Assembly (NCBI GenBank): GCA_045134375.1
Contig: JBGUVL010000022.1
Location: forward strand, 1 to 29,035
Length of the DNA stretch: 29,035 nt
From: JBGUVL01 sp045134375
GTDB taxonomy: Bacteria > Bacillota_I > Bacilli_A > Erysipelotrichales > Erysipelotrichaceae
Direction: 5' to 3'
The notes beneath the pieces were generated by a model, which was not told the origin of the DNA, did no database searches, and saw only the letters and a list, made by a program, of their open reading frames with translations. The translations under genes were made by a program, and so were the position numbers. Below, piece after piece: positions 7,894 through 15,837 of the stretch. Numbering within the stretch: position 1 is the first letter of the stretch; every line of letters starts with the position of its first letter.

Positions 7894-7924
7894 TTGACTA
7901 TCACGTAACGGGATACTTTACAAT
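7894..7924 (+). promoter_or_regulatory. MerR-controlled promoter of the MATE gene with operator dyad
   Basis: TTGACT (7894-7899) and TACAAT (7919-7924) are separated by 19 bp, the over-long spacer typical of MerR-activated promoters. The imperfect palindrome TATCACGTAACGGGATA (7899-7915) fills the spacer. The -35 box overlaps the ribosome site of the divergent merR-type gene, so binding could also repress the regulator. A second TATAAT (7931-7936) lacks a partner -35. Confidence 0.75.
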
Positions 7925-7959
7925 GCTTATTATAATGAAAATAAGAGGAGATGAAAAGT

Positions 7960-9288
7960 ATGAATTTAGCGAGTGGTAAGGTAAAAAAGACATTACTATG
8001 GTTTGCGCTACCGTTAATTGTATCACTGCTTTGTGAACAACTTTATAATATTGTAGATACGATCATTGTAGGGCGTTTTCTAGGTGTGGATGAATTATCC
8101 GCGGTAGGGAACGCAGGAAGTATCATTCAAGTATTGCTGGTCATCTGTGGTGGGATGGAGATGGGCTGTGAGATTGTTTTTGCGAAATATGCAGGACAAT
8201 GGAAAACGAATGAGTTTATTCAATCGGTGCTGTCAATTCTTTGCTTCTGTACGGTATGTGCAATTACGTTAAGTGGTATGGGACTATTAGGAAAAGAATT
8301 GGTCTGTCATGCGATGAATATTCCCGAGGAAATATTACCTTTGCTTTATGAATACTATCAAATTTATGTGGGATGTATTGCGGTAAGTTTTCTTTATGCC
8401 GTTGGAAGGGCTGTATTGTTAGCAATGGGAAATTCGAAAACTTGCATGTTTTTAGTACTGTTTACTAGTGGTTTAAATATAGTATTAGATTTGCTTTTGA
8501 TCTGTGTGTTTACTTTGGGGGTATCGGGAGCGGCAATCGCCACAATCCTTTCCCAAAGTGTTGGTATGGTAGCCGTAGGATTTTTTTTGATCAAGCATAC
8601 GGGTTACCATTTTCAAGTAGGAATCAATGCAACTTTGTTTATGAAAAAAATGAAAGAAGTGCTTCATATTGCGATACCGAGTATGGTACAGCAGTTTGCG
8701 ATTACGTTTAGCAGCCTATTGGTAATGGCAGTGGTGAATCCTTTTGGTACACAGATTATCAGTGGCTATATCGCATCCGAGAAAATCATGATGTTTACCT
8801 TGATTCCCATTGTTGGATTAAGCATGGCAATCTCTATGTTTGCTTCTGCTAATGAGACACAAATGGGGCGAATCAAAGAAGGTTTTGCGTTTTTGAATCA
8901 AATCATGGTCGGATATATAACAGTAGTAGTAGCAATCGTCGTATTTTTTCCCCAATGGATGGTAGCGCCTTTTATTGATGTACAACAAAATGTAGTCGCA
9001 TTTTCTTTTGCGAGAAACTATTTATCCTGCTCAATCGTGACTTTTTATTTATCTTCTATTAAATATATGAACGAAGGATTGCTGCGTGGTTTTTCTAAAA
9101 TGAAGCATTTTTTAGTTTCAAATTTATCCGATTTATTTGTGAAAGTTGCATTTGCGATTCTTTTGGTATCCTGGCTTGGTACCCAAGTGTTTTGGATGGC
9201 AACCTTGAGTGGACGATTGATTTCGGTCACTATTTCATTATTCCTTTTATTTCGTATGCAATTCTTCTCGTTTCAGAAAAAAGAATAA
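7960..9288 (+). CDS. MATE family efflux transporter
   Basis: A 442-residue integral membrane protein with about 12 hydrophobic segments in two homologous halves, the MATE fold. The N-terminal signature LPLIVSLLCEQLYNIVDTIIVGRFLG is characteristic; MATE pumps expel drugs or metabolites in exchange for Na+ or H+. Two ATG codons compete: 7951 abuts the GAGGAG site with no spacing, whereas 7960 has 9 nt, so 7960 is chosen. The gene is read from a MerR-type promoter shared with the divergent regulator, implying inducible drug efflux. The substrate cannot be read from the sequence. Confidence 0.92.
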   Translation: MNLASGKVKKTLLWFALPLIVSLLCEQLYNIVDTIIVGRFLGVDELSAVGNAGSIIQVLLVICGGMEMGCEIVFAKYAGQWKTNEFIQSVLSILCFCTVCAITLSGMGLLGKELVCHAMNIPEEILPLLYEYYQIYVGCIAVSFLYAVGRAVLLAMGNSKTCMFLVLFTSGLNIVLDLLLICVFTLGVSGAAIATILSQSVGMVAVGFFLIKHTGYHFQVGINATLFMKKMKEVLHIAIPSMVQQFAITFSSLLVMAVVNPFGTQIISGYIASEKIMMFTLIPIVGLSMAISMFASANETQMGRIKEGFAFLNQIMVGYITVVVAIVVFFPQWMVAPFIDVQQNVVAFSFARNYLSCSIVTFYLSSIKYMNEGLLRGFSKMKHFLVSNLSDLFVKVAFAILLVSWLGTQVFWMATLSGRLISVTISLFLLFRMQFFSFQKKE

Positions 9289-9302
9289 TTTTTCTTTTGT
9301 TG

Positions 9303-9331
9303 ATCAAAAAGAAAAAGCCATGGGAATGGCT
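9303..9331 (-). terminator. Terminator of the two-component operon
   Basis: AGCCAT (9316-9321) pairs with ATGGCT (9326-9331). Read on the minus strand, the hairpin is followed by a T-rich run. It immediately follows the response regulator stop codon. The plus-strand side has a weaker T-tract. Confidence 0.75.
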
Positions 9332-9949
9332 CTATTTGATATTTCGATAGTAAAAGATAGCAAGCTGAGTGCGATCTCTGACCTGAAGTTTATTCATGAG
9401 ATCACTGAGATAGTTACGTATGGTTCCTTCGCTTAAAAACAGTTTTTGTGCAATTTCTTTATTGTTAAGACCGTCGGCGACACACTCTAACAGTTCCATC
9501 TCTTTTTCGCTTAAATCGTAAAAAGTGGCTGCCTTTTTTGCGACAAAATAGGTGGGAAGTTTTGAGGTTACTTCACTGGTAAAAATGGATTGATTGGCAT
9601 AAACCGTCTTTAAACTAGGGACAATACTTTCGAAATCTTGCTTTAATAAGTATCCTTTGGCTCCCATTTTAAGGGCTTTAATGATGTATTCGTCATCAAG
9701 AAAAGTCGTTAGATAGAGAATTTTTGCTTTTGGATCGTCTTTTAAAATCGCTTCACCAGCTTCTAATCCACTCATTTCATCCATTCGAATGTCCATTAAT
9801 ACGATGTCAGGGCGATATTGTTGATAGAGAGAAACGGCTTCCTTTCCATTTTTTCCTAGTGCTTTTACTTGGATATCACTATTGGCTTCAATGATTGTTT
9901 TTAACGAGGTACTAACAAGGTAGTCATCATCAATAATGATAATTTTCAT
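9332..9949 (-). CDS. NarL/LuxR-type response regulator (LnrK-like)
   Basis: A 205-residue response regulator. The receiver domain spans residues 1-120, with the acidic pair DDD (7-9), the phosphorylation site Asp53 in VLMDIRMDE and a later KGYLLK segment. A LuxR-type helix-turn-helix occupies about 140-205 (LSEKEMELL, then NNKEIAQKLFLSEGTIRNYLSDLMNKL). The gene overlaps the upstream kinase gene by 20 nt, so translation is coupled. It is divergent from an ABC exporter operon, as in the B. subtilis linearmycin-resistance system, and probably activates that operon through repeats at 11081-11107. The inducing signal is unknown. Confidence 0.93.
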   Translation of the reverse strand: MKIIIIDDDYLVSTSLKTIIEANSDIQVKALGKNGKEAVSLYQQYRPDIVLMDIRMDEMSGLEAGEAILKDDPKAKILYLTTFLDDEYIIKALKMGAKGYLLKQDFESIVPSLKTVYANQSIFTSEVTSKLPTYFVAKKAATFYDLSEKEMELLECVADGLNNKEIAQKLFLSEGTIRNYLSDLMNKLQVRDRTQLAIFYYRNIK

Positions 9950-11009
9950 TTTCTTCCTCTCCTCTCTTTGGAATGGTGATAAATAATTTTAATCCGTGTT
10001 CGTCACTGATTCGAATGATGCCTTGATGTTGATAAACACGACCCTGCATATTTTTTAACCCCATTCCTTCTTGGATATGAATATTGGTTCCATTGTCGTG
10101 GACGATAAACTGGTAAAATTGTGCATTTTCAACCAGAGATACTTGAACGAATGTGGCATTGGAATGTTTGATGATGTTGTTCAATGCCTCTTTTAAAATA
10201 TTGAGAAAACAGTATTTTAATTTCATGTCCATGAGATTGGTACAGTGATAGTGCAAAGTAATAGGGCAAAAAGTAAATTGAGAAATAATATTCTGAAATT
10301 CTTTTTCTAAATCTAAACGATCGGCATGTAGGTCATGCACGCTAGTACGAATGCTGTTCATTCCCGCACTTAGCGTATTCTTCATATTGATCAAAGGTTG
10401 TTTTAGTTTCTCATCTTTATTGATTGCAATCATAGCACCAATCTGCAATAAGGAACTGGATAGGTTATGTCCAACGCTATCATGAATTTCTCTTGCGATT
10501 CGATTTCTCTCTTCGCTTATTGCAAGCTGGATCTCATAATCTTGTCGTTCTAATTGTTCTTTCAATTTGGCTTCTTGTAACATTTTTAATTCTTCACTGT
10601 CATCTTTGATGCGACGATTGTTCTCTTGTAATAATAGAATTTGCTTTGTTTTGTTTTTCATCAAATAGGAAATACCACTGATTCCAATGATCATTGCGAG
10701 ATTAAATGAATGATTTTGAAAGGAAAGCAGCAATGGAATGAAAAAAGCGAAGAATGTAATGTCTTCCTCTTTTGGGAAATCATAGAAAAGCAAAGGAAGA
10801 AAGAACAAAACATCGGGAAAAAAGAAACTGAAAAGAAAGTGGAGGAAAAGAATGAACCACCGCAAATAAGGAAATTCAAAATAGCTATTCGCACAAGATG
10901 TGATACAACTGATCAAAATAAAAAGAATATTATAGAAATTGAACTGGTATTGGATGTAACAAAACGAACACACCAAAAGCAGTAATAGTTTATCCAATAG
11001 TACGAGCAT
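9930..11009 (-). CDS. Sensor histidine kinase, HisKA_3 type (LnrJ-like)
   Basis: A 359-residue membrane sensor. Residues 1-118 contain several hydrophobic segments with very short extracytoplasmic loops, the pattern of intramembrane-sensing kinases. A coiled coil follows at about 120-165. The phosphorylation site is His176 in IAREIHDSVGH, typical of the HisKA_3 group. The ATP-binding domain shows ILKEALNNIIKHS, HDNG and GMGLKNMQGR. The frame is open 42 codons further upstream, but the start used here has AAGGAG 6 nt before ATG, and the upstream stretch carries promoter and operator DNA. It pairs with the response regulator and likely reports membrane stress or an antimicrobial for the divergent ABC exporter. 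Confidence 0.92.
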   Translation of the reverse strand: MLVLLDKLLLLLVCSFCYIQYQFNFYNILFILISCITSCANSYFEFPYLRWFILFLHFLFSFFFPDVLFFLPLLFYDFPKEEDITFFAFFIPLLLSFQNHSFNLAMIIGISGISYLMKNKTKQILLLQENNRRIKDDSEELKMLQEAKLKEQLERQDYEIQLAISEERNRIAREIHDSVGHNLSSSLLQIGAMIAINKDEKLKQPLINMKNTLSAGMNSIRTSVHDLHADRLDLEKEFQNIISQFTFCPITLHYHCTNLMDMKLKYCFLNILKEALNNIIKHSNATFVQVSLVENAQFYQFIVHDNGTNIHIQEGMGLKNMQGRVYQHQGIIRISDEHGLKLFITIPKRGEEENENYHY

Positions 11010-11080
11010 TGTTTTCTCCTTCGTTATTATCATACCATAACCGTGAAAAAAAGGAAAAAATGATAGGGAAATATGGCTCG

Positions 11081-11107
11081 TGTCATACAAAAATATGACA
11101 ATTGTCA
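11081..11107. promoter_or_regulatory. Candidate response-regulator binding site between kinase and ABC operons
   Basis: TGTCATA (11081-11087) and TATGACA (11094-11100) form an inverted repeat. The right arm is part of a second perfect palindrome, TGACAATTGTCA (11096-11107). The site ends 21 bp upstream of the ABC operon -35 box, a good place for a NarL-type activator. The regulator assignment is by position only. Confidence 0.55.
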
Positions 11108-11128
11108 AAAGGGTTATGATGGGGCACA

Positions 11129-11158
11129 CTGCCAAAAATAATTTCCTTATTCTATAAT
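11129..11158 (+). promoter_or_regulatory. Promoter of the ABC exporter operon
   Basis: TATAAT (11153-11158) has an imperfect -35, CTGCCA (11129-11134), at 18 bp. A weak -35 fits a promoter that needs an activator bound upstream. Confidence 0.55.
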
Positions 11159-11186
11159 AAAATCGTACAGTAAGGAGGATGATGAA

Positions 11187-12119
11187 ATGATTATCGAAGT
11201 AGAAAATCTTGTCAAACGCTATGGGGATGTACTAGCTTTAAATCATTTTAATCTACAGGTAGAAAAAGGAGAGATTTTAGGGCTTTTAGGTCCCAATGGA
11301 AGTGGAAAGTCAACCAGTATCAATTGTATGCTTTCCCTATTGAATTATGAAAAAGGAGAGATTAAATTATTTGGTGTACCGATGCGTCCGGATGCTTATG
11401 AAGTGAAGAAAAAAATTGGAGTTGTGATGCAGGATGTTGCGGTATTTGATGAACTTACCGTCTATGAGAATATCGATTATTTCTGCTCACTTTATATTCG
11501 TGATAAAAGACAGCGTAAAGAAATGGTAGAAGCAGCGATTTCTTTAGTTGGTTTAGAAGATTATAAAAAGATGCGTCCGAAAAAATTGAGTGGTGGATTG
11601 TTACGAAGATTAAATATCGCATGTGGAATTGCTCATCAACCAGAATTGATCTTCTTGGATGAACCAACGGTTGCGGTCGATCCACAATCAAGAAATCGAA
11701 TTTTAGAAAATATCAAACAGTTAAATGCACAAGGGGCTACGATTGTTTATACGACCCATTATATGGAGGAAGTCGAACAACTTTGCAATCGTATCGTCAT
11801 CATGGATGAAGGAAAGATCATTGCGATGGGAACCAAAGAACAATTAAAGGCGATGATTCAAACACAGGAAAAGATTACCTTTGAAATTCCTGATTTAGAT
11901 ATTTCTATATTAGAAGAATTAAATCGATTCTCTAGTATTGTCAAAGTGAATTATTTGGCACCATTGTTAGAAATACAAGTCAATCGCAGCAAAGATATTT
12001 TAGTGGATTTATTGGACTTCTTTTCTCAGCGAAACGTAGAATTCCATAAGGTATATAGTGAAAAACCTTCGTTGAATGATGTATTTTTAGAAATCACTGG
12101 AAAGAAATTGAGGGATTAG
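11187..12119 (+). CDS. ABC transporter ATP-binding protein (LnrL-like)
   Basis: The 310-residue ATPase subunit of an ABC-2 exporter. Walker A is GPNGSGKST (35-43). The signature is LSGGLLRR, followed by Walker B in ELIFLDEPT and the switch histidine in YTTHYMEE. A C-terminal extension of about 90 residues is typical of drug/antimicrobial exporters such as LnrL and DrrA. An AAGGAGG site precedes ATG 11187. It is the first gene of a five-gene operon; the next ATG follows its stop codon by one base. By family and arrangement it should power export of, or protection against, a membrane-active compound; the substrate is unknown. Confidence 0.95.
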   Translation: MIIEVENLVKRYGDVLALNHFNLQVEKGEILGLLGPNGSGKSTSINCMLSLLNYEKGEIKLFGVPMRPDAYEVKKKIGVVMQDVAVFDELTVYENIDYFCSLYIRDKRQRKEMVEAAISLVGLEDYKKMRPKKLSGGLLRRLNIACGIAHQPELIFLDEPTVAVDPQSRNRILENIKQLNAQGATIVYTTHYMEEVEQLCNRIVIMDEGKIIAMGTKEQLKAMIQTQEKITFEIPDLDISILEELNRFSSIVKVNYLAPLLEIQVNRSKDILVDLLDFFSQRNVEFHKVYSEKPSLNDVFLEITGKKLRD

Positions 12120-12120
12120 T

Positions 12121-13248
12121 ATGGGAACCATTGTGTGGTATCGTTTCAAGAGTTTTTTTAAAAATAGAACATTAATGTTTTGGACTTTGCTATTTCCTGT
12201 CGTATTAACGACGATCTTCTACTTTGTATTTTCCGATATGCAATTTTATACGACAGTAGATGTTGTTCCTGTGGCAGTGGTTGATCAAGGCAATGAACGC
12301 TTTGGAAAAATGATTGATGAGCTCGCAAACCCTAAGAAAGATTACTATTTGCTCGATGCAAAAACAATGTCGCTTTCCAAGGCACGAAAGGCATTGGATG
12401 AGGGAAAGGTAAAAGCGGTAATTATATTGTCAGACACTCCGAAAATGGAATGTATCTCTATGGATTATGATACGACGATTGTGAAAACCGTATTGAATAC
12501 TTATCAAAGAATATATGCACAAGCGGAACATATCGCAAAAGACAATCCTTCCCAGTTGGCTCAGTTTGTAAAAAATGATGTCACTCACGCCGATATGAAT
12601 GTGGAGATAGTAAAGACGGGAAGTGCAGATAAAGAGGAAAATGTTATCTATTTCTACAGTGCTTTAGCTTTAATGTGTATGTATGGTGGTTTATGGGGAA
12701 ATAAGATTGCGAATGATATTCAAGCCGATCAAAGCCATGTTGCAGCAAGGATGAACGTTGCGCCAATCGCAAAACGAAACTTTTTATTGATTGATTTTAT
12801 GCTAGGTTTTTTGATCATGGCAGTGGAAATGGGACTTTTACTATTGTATATGATTCTAATTCTAGGGGTTAGTTTTGGCAGTCAATTAGGATTGGTAGTC
12901 TTGGTTTGCTTTGGTGGTATTTTCTTAATGCTGAGCGTTGGTATATTGATTGGGTCGACCCATTTGTCATGGAGCACAAAAGTTGGCTTAATTAGTGGAT
13001 TCTCAACGATTATGAACACGTTTGCTGGAATGGTAGGAAATGCCGTTCCATACTATGTCGATCATTATTTACCAATCATGCGCTATATCAATCCAGGATC
13101 GCTTTTGACTCGCAGTTTTTCGATTCTATATTATTATGAGAATATCCAACCTGTTTATTTGAATATTGCTATTCTATTTGGGGCAGGAGCTGTGTTGTTT
13201 TTGTTGCTGTATCGCAAGATAAGGAGGGAATCTTATGCAAGTATTTAA
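12121..13248 (+). CDS. ABC-2 type permease (LnrM-like)
   Basis: A 375-residue ABC-2 permease. It has one N-terminal membrane helix (about residues 17-37), an extracellular domain of about 140 residues and five or so C-terminal helices from about residue 175. This is the usual layout of the LnrM/YhgE-like exporter permeases. The start follows the ATPase stop by one base and has GAGGG upstream; the end overlaps the next permease gene by 14 nt, so the subunits are translationally coupled. It probably pairs with the following permease as a heterodimeric channel. Confidence 0.9.
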   Translation: MGTIVWYRFKSFFKNRTLMFWTLLFPVVLTTIFYFVFSDMQFYTTVDVVPVAVVDQGNERFGKMIDELANPKKDYYLLDAKTMSLSKARKALDEGKVKAVIILSDTPKMECISMDYDTTIVKTVLNTYQRIYAQAEHIAKDNPSQLAQFVKNDVTHADMNVEIVKTGSADKEENVIYFYSALALMCMYGGLWGNKIANDIQADQSHVAARMNVAPIAKRNFLLIDFMLGFLIMAVEMGLLLLYMILILGVSFGSQLGLVVLVCFGGIFLMLSVGILIGSTHLSWSTKVGLISGFSTIMNTFAGMVGNAVPYYVDHYLPIMRYINPGSLLTRSFSILYYYENIQPVYLNIAILFGAGAVLFLLLYRKIRRESYASI

Positions 13249-14380
13249 ACTATTGTTTCATTTGTTAAAAGAAAATAAAGTAACCATCTTTATCTATTTT
13301 ATGGTGACGTTTCTGTGTGCCGTTGTTTTTGTCAAAACGCAAACAATGAGCTTGTCATCACAAAGTGAAGCCACACCGGATATTGCTATTTTTTCACAAT
13401 GTGATGGGGAATATGCGAAAGGTTTGATGGCTTATCTTGATGCGAAATGTACGATTAATGACATCCGTGAGGATCAGGTTGAGGATGCGATGTTTTATCA
13501 TCAAATCAATTATATTTTATATTTAGATGAGAATTTTGATGAACAATTAGAAAAACAGCAAACACTGGATTTAAAAGTAAAACGGGTCAATGATTCTGCT
13601 TCTTCTTATCTAGCGGCGCAATATGTATCGGATTATGTCGCAACATTACAAAATAATATTGCTTATGGAAAGCAAGTTGATAAAGCGGCTATTGTCAAAC
13701 AGACGTTAGAAGATCTTGATCATGATATCGCAACTTCATTAAAAAATACCACTTATAAGGAAGAAATCAATTTCTATTTCAATATGTTAGGCTATACATT
13801 TTATTCTTGTATGATTGGTTGTGTTGGTTATGCGATGATCGTAATGAATCAAATTGGAATTCGACGTCGCACCATTGTTTCACCAATGAAAAACTTAAAT
13901 ATGAATTTGCAATTACTCTTTGGTTATATTGTGTTTGCTTTGTTTTTAGGAATCGTAGCATGGGGATTAGGATGGTTATTATTCCCGGTTGGAATGCAGG
14001 AATCCTTTGCTCCTTACATGGTATTAAATCTGTTTGTATCGTTGGTTCCTTCCCTTGGCATGGCTTATCTGTTTGGAACGATCATTCATTCCTTAGAGCT
14101 TCTTTCCGGATTGTCGAATGTTTTCTGTTTGGTTATGGCATTTTTAGGAGGAACGTTTGTGCAACAGAGTTTATTAAGTGATGCCATTTTAAAAGTTGGT
14201 AGCTTTACCCCAAATTACTGGTTTGTGAAAGCGAACGATGCTCTTTATCAAATTCAAAGCTTTCAATGGGAAAACTTGCAGCCTATTTTTTCCTATATGG
14301 GAATACAGATATTATTTGGTGTCGTCTTTGTATTGATTGCGATGCTGTATTCGAAACAGAAACGAAAGAATGTGGTTTAA
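13235..14380 (+). CDS. ABC-2 type permease (LnrN-like)
   Basis: The second ABC-2 permease, 381 residues, with the same layout as its neighbour. It has an N-terminal helix (about residues 17-36), a soluble loop of about 150 residues and a cluster of hydrophobic helices from about residue 183. A strong AAGGAGGG site lies inside the end of the upstream gene, giving a 14-nt overlap. The two permeases are distantly similar, consistent with a heterodimer. Its stop is separated from the next ATG by one base. Confidence 0.9.
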   Translation: MQVFKLLFHLLKENKVTIFIYFMVTFLCAVVFVKTQTMSLSSQSEATPDIAIFSQCDGEYAKGLMAYLDAKCTINDIREDQVEDAMFYHQINYILYLDENFDEQLEKQQTLDLKVKRVNDSASSYLAAQYVSDYVATLQNNIAYGKQVDKAAIVKQTLEDLDHDIATSLKNTTYKEEINFYFNMLGYTFYSCMIGCVGYAMIVMNQIGIRRRTIVSPMKNLNMNLQLLFGYIVFALFLGIVAWGLGWLLFPVGMQESFAPYMVLNLFVSLVPSLGMAYLFGTIIHSLELLSGLSNVFCLVMAFLGGTFVQQSLLSDAILKVGSFTPNYWFVKANDALYQIQSFQWENLQPIFSYMGIQILFGVVFVLIAMLYSKQKRKNVV

Positions 14381-14381
14381 T

Positions 14382-14837
14382 ATGGAATGGTTTAATGTTT
14401 ATGGAGCATTGTTTGTGATTGGACTGATGTTGCCCAATATCATGTATTTCTCAATGCAAAAAGAAAGCGAAAAAATGGTAGTAGAGGAAATTCAAAGTTT
14501 GAAACTAATGGAACAAATAGCTCGTTTTGGCTGTATCATATTCATGATGATGGCGGTGAACGGTGTGTGTCGAGGATTTTATTTTCCCTATTCACTCGCT
14601 ATCTATATCATTGGTAATTTAGTGCTTTTATTGCTTTATTGGCTGTGTTGGTTGGGATTATGGAAGCATCCATCGCTCTATCATAAAATGGCACTTGCGA
14701 TATTACCTTCTTTGCTGTTCTTGTTTAGTTCACTTATTCGAGGTGATTCCCTATTATTTATTTCTGCCATTCTTTTTGCCTATGCACACATTCGAATCAC
14801 TTACCAAAATGGAAGAAAGGAGCAAGAACAAAGATGA
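14382..14837 (+). CDS. Small multi-pass membrane protein of the ABC operon, unknown function
   Basis: A 151-residue protein with about five hydrophobic segments (roughly residues 7-25, 45-62, 70-92, 104-120, 122-138) and a charged tail. No family is recognised. The start at 14382 is chosen because it lies one base after the permease stop codon, implying coupled translation; ATG 14370 inside the permease gene is an alternative. No strong ribosome site is visible. The gene is in the same operon as the LnrLMN-like exporter and before its terminator, so it may be an accessory or immunity-type membrane subunit; this is inference from position. Confidence 0.75.
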   Translation: MEWFNVYGALFVIGLMLPNIMYFSMQKESEKMVVEEIQSLKLMEQIARFGCIIFMMMAVNGVCRGFYFPYSLAIYIIGNLVLLLLYWLCWLGLWKHPSLYHKMALAILPSLLFLFSSLIRGDSLLFISAILFAYAHIRITYQNGRKEQEQR

Positions 14838-15076
14838 TGGCATTGATTTGCGCTGCTTGGCCTTGGCTTGTTATGGGTATTTCACTGGCTGTTGTCGCTG
14901 TAAATGCGAATGAAAGTGAGACGACATCTTCTTATTACGATATTGGAATGTTGCTGGGGGTTGCTTGGGGAATTGCATTTGCTAATGTACTATCCATTTC
15001 TCTTGGAATGGGAGCATCCTTTGGGATGTTTGTTGGATTTGTTTTGGGTAGTAGGTGGAAAAAAGAAAAATCATAG
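14834..15076 (+). CDS. Small membrane protein, glycine-rich helices, unknown function
   Basis: An 80-residue protein with an N-terminal hydrophobic helix (about 3-23), a short polar loop and a long glycine-rich hydrophobic stretch (about 37-72), ending in a basic tail RWKKEKS. Small-residue spacing (GMLLGVAWG, GMGASFGMFVGF) suggests tightly packed helices. The start overlaps the previous stop as ATGA, and AAAGGAG lies 11 nt upstream. It is the last gene of the exporter operon before the terminator. No family is recognised. Confidence 0.72.
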   Translation: MMALICAAWPWLVMGISLAVVAVNANESETTSSYYDIGMLLGVAWGIAFANVLSISLGMGASFGMFVGFVLGSRWKKEKS

Positions 15077-15087
15077 AAGGATTGGAT

Positions 15088-15132
15088 AAAAAAGTAAGAA
15101 TCTTTAACACATAAAAATTCTTACTTTTTTTT
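15088..15132 (+). terminator. Terminator of the ABC exporter operon, interrupted by an intron relic
   Basis: AAAGTAAGAA (15091-15100) pairs with TTCTTACTTT (15118-15127) and is followed by a T-run. The T-run is directly followed by the 5' end of a group II intron relic at 15133, so this terminator was the insertion target. Confidence 0.9.
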
Positions 15133-15361
15133 GTGCTCGGCACGTATAATAACTAGGCGGTGAAAGTTCGCTACCGGCTTGGCAGTAGAAACTGTTAGCC
15201 GAAAACAAGAGTGGCAAACCGGAAGAAATTAGGTATGTCGGAATGGCAGGCTTACCGTACAAGTTGGTGCATTCAATATGGTTGAACCACCGTGTACCAA
15301 ACGGTACGCACAATGGTGTGAGAGGTCGGCTACGCAACGAATGGTCAGCCTTCTACTCGAT
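15133..15361 (+). mobile_element. Relic of a class IIC group II intron, no reverse transcriptase
   Basis: The 5' end GTGCTCGGCACG and the following segment TTGGCAGTAGAAACTGTTAG, AGCCGAA and CAAGAGTG match domain I of IIC introns such as that of Oceanobacillus iheyensis. The 3' part matches the domain IV foot, domain V (about 15284-15320) and domain VI, ending CTACTCGAT at 15361. Only about 229 nt lie between the ends, against roughly 400 nt of ribozyme plus a reverse transcriptase gene in intact elements. The rest of domain I, domains II-III and the protein gene are gone. The domain V stem has two C/A mismatches, so it should be inactive. Insertion just after a terminator T-run is the known target habit of IIC introns. 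Identification is from memory of family sequence. Confidence 0.82.
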
Positions 15362-15837
15362 CAGGTAAGTATCATTCATGACCAATATCTCCCGATGATT
15401 CAAAATAATGTTAACAGAACAGAAACGAAAATAGCAGACGAATGTCTTAGTTTAGCTGTAGTCATGATTTTCACACGATCGATTTAATATATCTAGGAAC
15501 TCCTTTCTTTTGTATATTTTAAAAATTTAAAATAGAAAAGTATATCCCCATATTCTCACCACTCTCATTATTTAAAACAAAACTTCTATTATTAAATAGG
15601 ATATTTTCAATTATCTATTAGCTTCTTTTATTAAAAACGATAAACTTAATTAACAATGAGCTTTTTGATATAATAATAAATATAGTTAATAAAAAAATCG
15701 GTTGGACACTTTTAAATAAGGTGTTATCCAATGTGTCGAAAAAAACCTTGCTTTAGCAATCGCATAGAATAAGCATGAAGAAATGAATTTTGGAATACAA
15801 TGATAATACGATGGCAAGGAGGGAGGGAGTTTATAGT
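15362..15837. other. Very AT-rich intergenic stretch with a degenerate hairpin
   Basis: No credible gene is seen after the intron relic. The short open frame across 15362-15487 continues out of intron sequence and lacks a ribosome site. At 15702-15731 an imperfect hairpin (TTGGACAC against GTGTTATCCAA) is followed, when read on the minus strand, by a T-run. It could be a terminator or the worn end of an insertion sequence. The downstream HD gene begins after a purine-rich AAGGAGGGAGGGAG block. Confidence 0.4.

Noticed and set aside
11010..11135. 42-codon N-terminal extension of the histidine kinase
   Set aside because: It would run through the regulator-binding repeats and lacks a ribosome site. 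AAGGAG supports the start at 11009.
15104..15487. Short open frames on both strands across the intron relic
   Set aside because: They coincide with ribozyme sequence, have no ribosome sites and show no protein similarity that I recognise.
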